A DNA stretch of 64,000 nucleotides from Neckera pumila. Its lineage: Eukaryota > Streptophyta > Bryopsida > Hypnales > Neckeraceae. The position numbers and the translations under genes were made by a program. The stretch's first letter is position 1. Every line of letters begins with the position of its first letter. Shown here one piece after another: positions 63,471 to 64,000 of this stretch. The notes below the pieces were generated by a model. The model was not told where the DNA came from. It saw only the letters and a list, made by a program, of their open reading frames with translations, and ran no database searches. The stretch lies in the NCBI GenBank assembly GCA_963969595.1, contig OZ018410.1, positions 32,678,913-32,742,912 of the forward strand, read 5' to 3'.

Positions 63471-64000
63471 TCAGTGTATACGTTCCAGGACGTAGTCCAC
63501 CATCTTCTCTAACGAATTCCTTGTATCCCCTGGAGGCAAGCACGCCAATGCTTTTTTCGCCATGTCACCCTTCTCTTGGGCCAGCGCTCGGGCTCTGTCT
63601 ATGCCGCCCCCGCGGTGCACGAGAGCAATAGCCGATTTCAAGGACCCCAGTTCTATGAACTCGGCGTCTATGAGCTCACGAAGCTCGGGCTCGTTCTCCA
63701 ACGCAAACAAAACTGGCGCTGTGAGGTTCCCCTTCGACAGGTCACTTCCCGCAGGCTTCCCAAGCTGCTCAGAGGTCTGGGTGAAGTCCAAGATGTCGTC
63801 TACCACTTGGAAGGCCAGGCCGAGGTACATCCCATACTCGAACATTTGCTTGGATACACTCGGGCTGCAGCCGCTAAAAATGGCAGCCGACTTCGTACTG
63901 GAGGCTATCAATGATGCAGTCTTGTAATAACTCTTATCCAAGTAATCTTGCAGCGTCACCTCCGTGTCAAACAAGTTTTGAGCTTGCTTAATTTCTCCAC
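63471..64000 (-). CDS. SPS: Solanesyl diphosphate synthase (plastid type), 3' part
   Basis: The enzyme condenses isopentenyl diphosphate units onto an allylic starter to make the C45 side chain of plastoquinone. The visible 176 codons run from [14 protein letters not shown] at the window edge to a stop at 63471. They contain [19 protein letters not shown], the second Asp-rich motif in [11 protein letters not shown] (DDxxD, binds Mg-diphosphate), [16 protein letters not shown], and a HRGGGI segment typical of the plant plastid SPS C-terminus, ending YVLERIH. The first Asp-rich motif and transit peptide lie outside the window. The part seen is one open exon with no lesions. The plant GEIKQA..LFD and [12 protein letters not shown] wording favours the plastid paralogue over the mitochondrial/ER type. 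Confidence 0.93.
   Translation of the reverse strand, partial: GEIKQAQNLFDTEVTLQDYLDKSYYKTASLIASSTKSAAIFSGCSPSVSKQMFEYGMYLGLAFQVVDDILDFTQTSEQLGKPAGSDLSKGNLTAPVLFALENEPELRELIDAEFIELGSLKSAIALVHRGGGIDRARALAQEKGDMAKKALACLPPGDTRNSLEKMVDYVLERIH

Noticed and set aside
1..64000. CRISPR arrays, rRNA operons, bacterial operon signals
   Set aside because: The repeats seen are tandem minisatellites or transposon ends with no spacer pattern. Gene structure is intron-bearing and eukaryotic throughout.

Overview
This is nuclear DNA of a land plant. The two intact host genes have plant-type, phase-consistent GT-AG introns. One encodes a DCD-kelch protein, a plant-specific architecture; the other is a small hydrophilic LEA-like protein. 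The right edge holds the 3' part of a plastid-type solanesyl diphosphate synthase. The hAT, LINE and DDE transposon relics resemble elements I associate with bryophytes and lycophytes, but I cannot name a species from the sequence.

Layout. 0-10 kb is AT-rich and holds a hAT transposase relic, a methyltransferase-like relic and three direct copies of a ~0.93 kb TTAA-ended MITE. 10.1-12.4 kb holds the LEA-like gene (minus, 3 exons, 181 aa) with a G-box upstream. 12.6-14.2 kb holds two more TTAA-ended elements that share one TTAA. 16.0-22.0 kb is the DCD / coiled-coil / kelch gene (minus, 11 exons, 839 aa). 23.0-24.0 kb is an inverted copy of the first MITE family.

26.0-46.05 kb is a nested structure. 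A minus-strand LINE is split, just after its YxDD reverse-transcriptase motif, by a 16,306-bp DNA transposon (28264-44569). The transposon has imperfect terminal inverted repeats (GGT..TTGCATGAA) and a 6-bp target duplication CTCTAG. Removing the element and one duplication copy rejoins the LINE reading frame exactly. The transposon carries two convergent multi-exon genes. One (plus) joins a charged coiled-coil region, a RING-like Cys/His cluster and a pre-SET/SET/post-SET histone-methyltransferase module. The other (minus) is a large RNase-H-like/DDE transposase. Both are decayed by stops of C-to-T or G-to-A type. An intact 154-aa ORF and a ~180-bp tandem repeat sit inside a 2-kb interruption of the transposase gene. 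AGTACT motifs are scattered through the element's non-coding DNA.

46-50.6 kb holds unclassified repeats, a 61-bp tandem array, a foldback, a LINE endonuclease fragment and another TTAA MITE. 51.8-58.6 kb is a second, different transposon gene pair: a transposase-like gene on plus and an unknown gene on minus. A 140-bp CACTA-type MITE interrupts the plus gene, and its removal restores that gene's frame. 59-63.4 kb is AT-rich with another TTAA-ended element, followed by the solanesyl diphosphate synthase 3' end.

The host genes are unlinked in function as far as I can see. The main point of interest is the SET-carrying giant transposon. All exon models were read by eye from splice signals and reading-frame continuity and have not been tested against transcripts.
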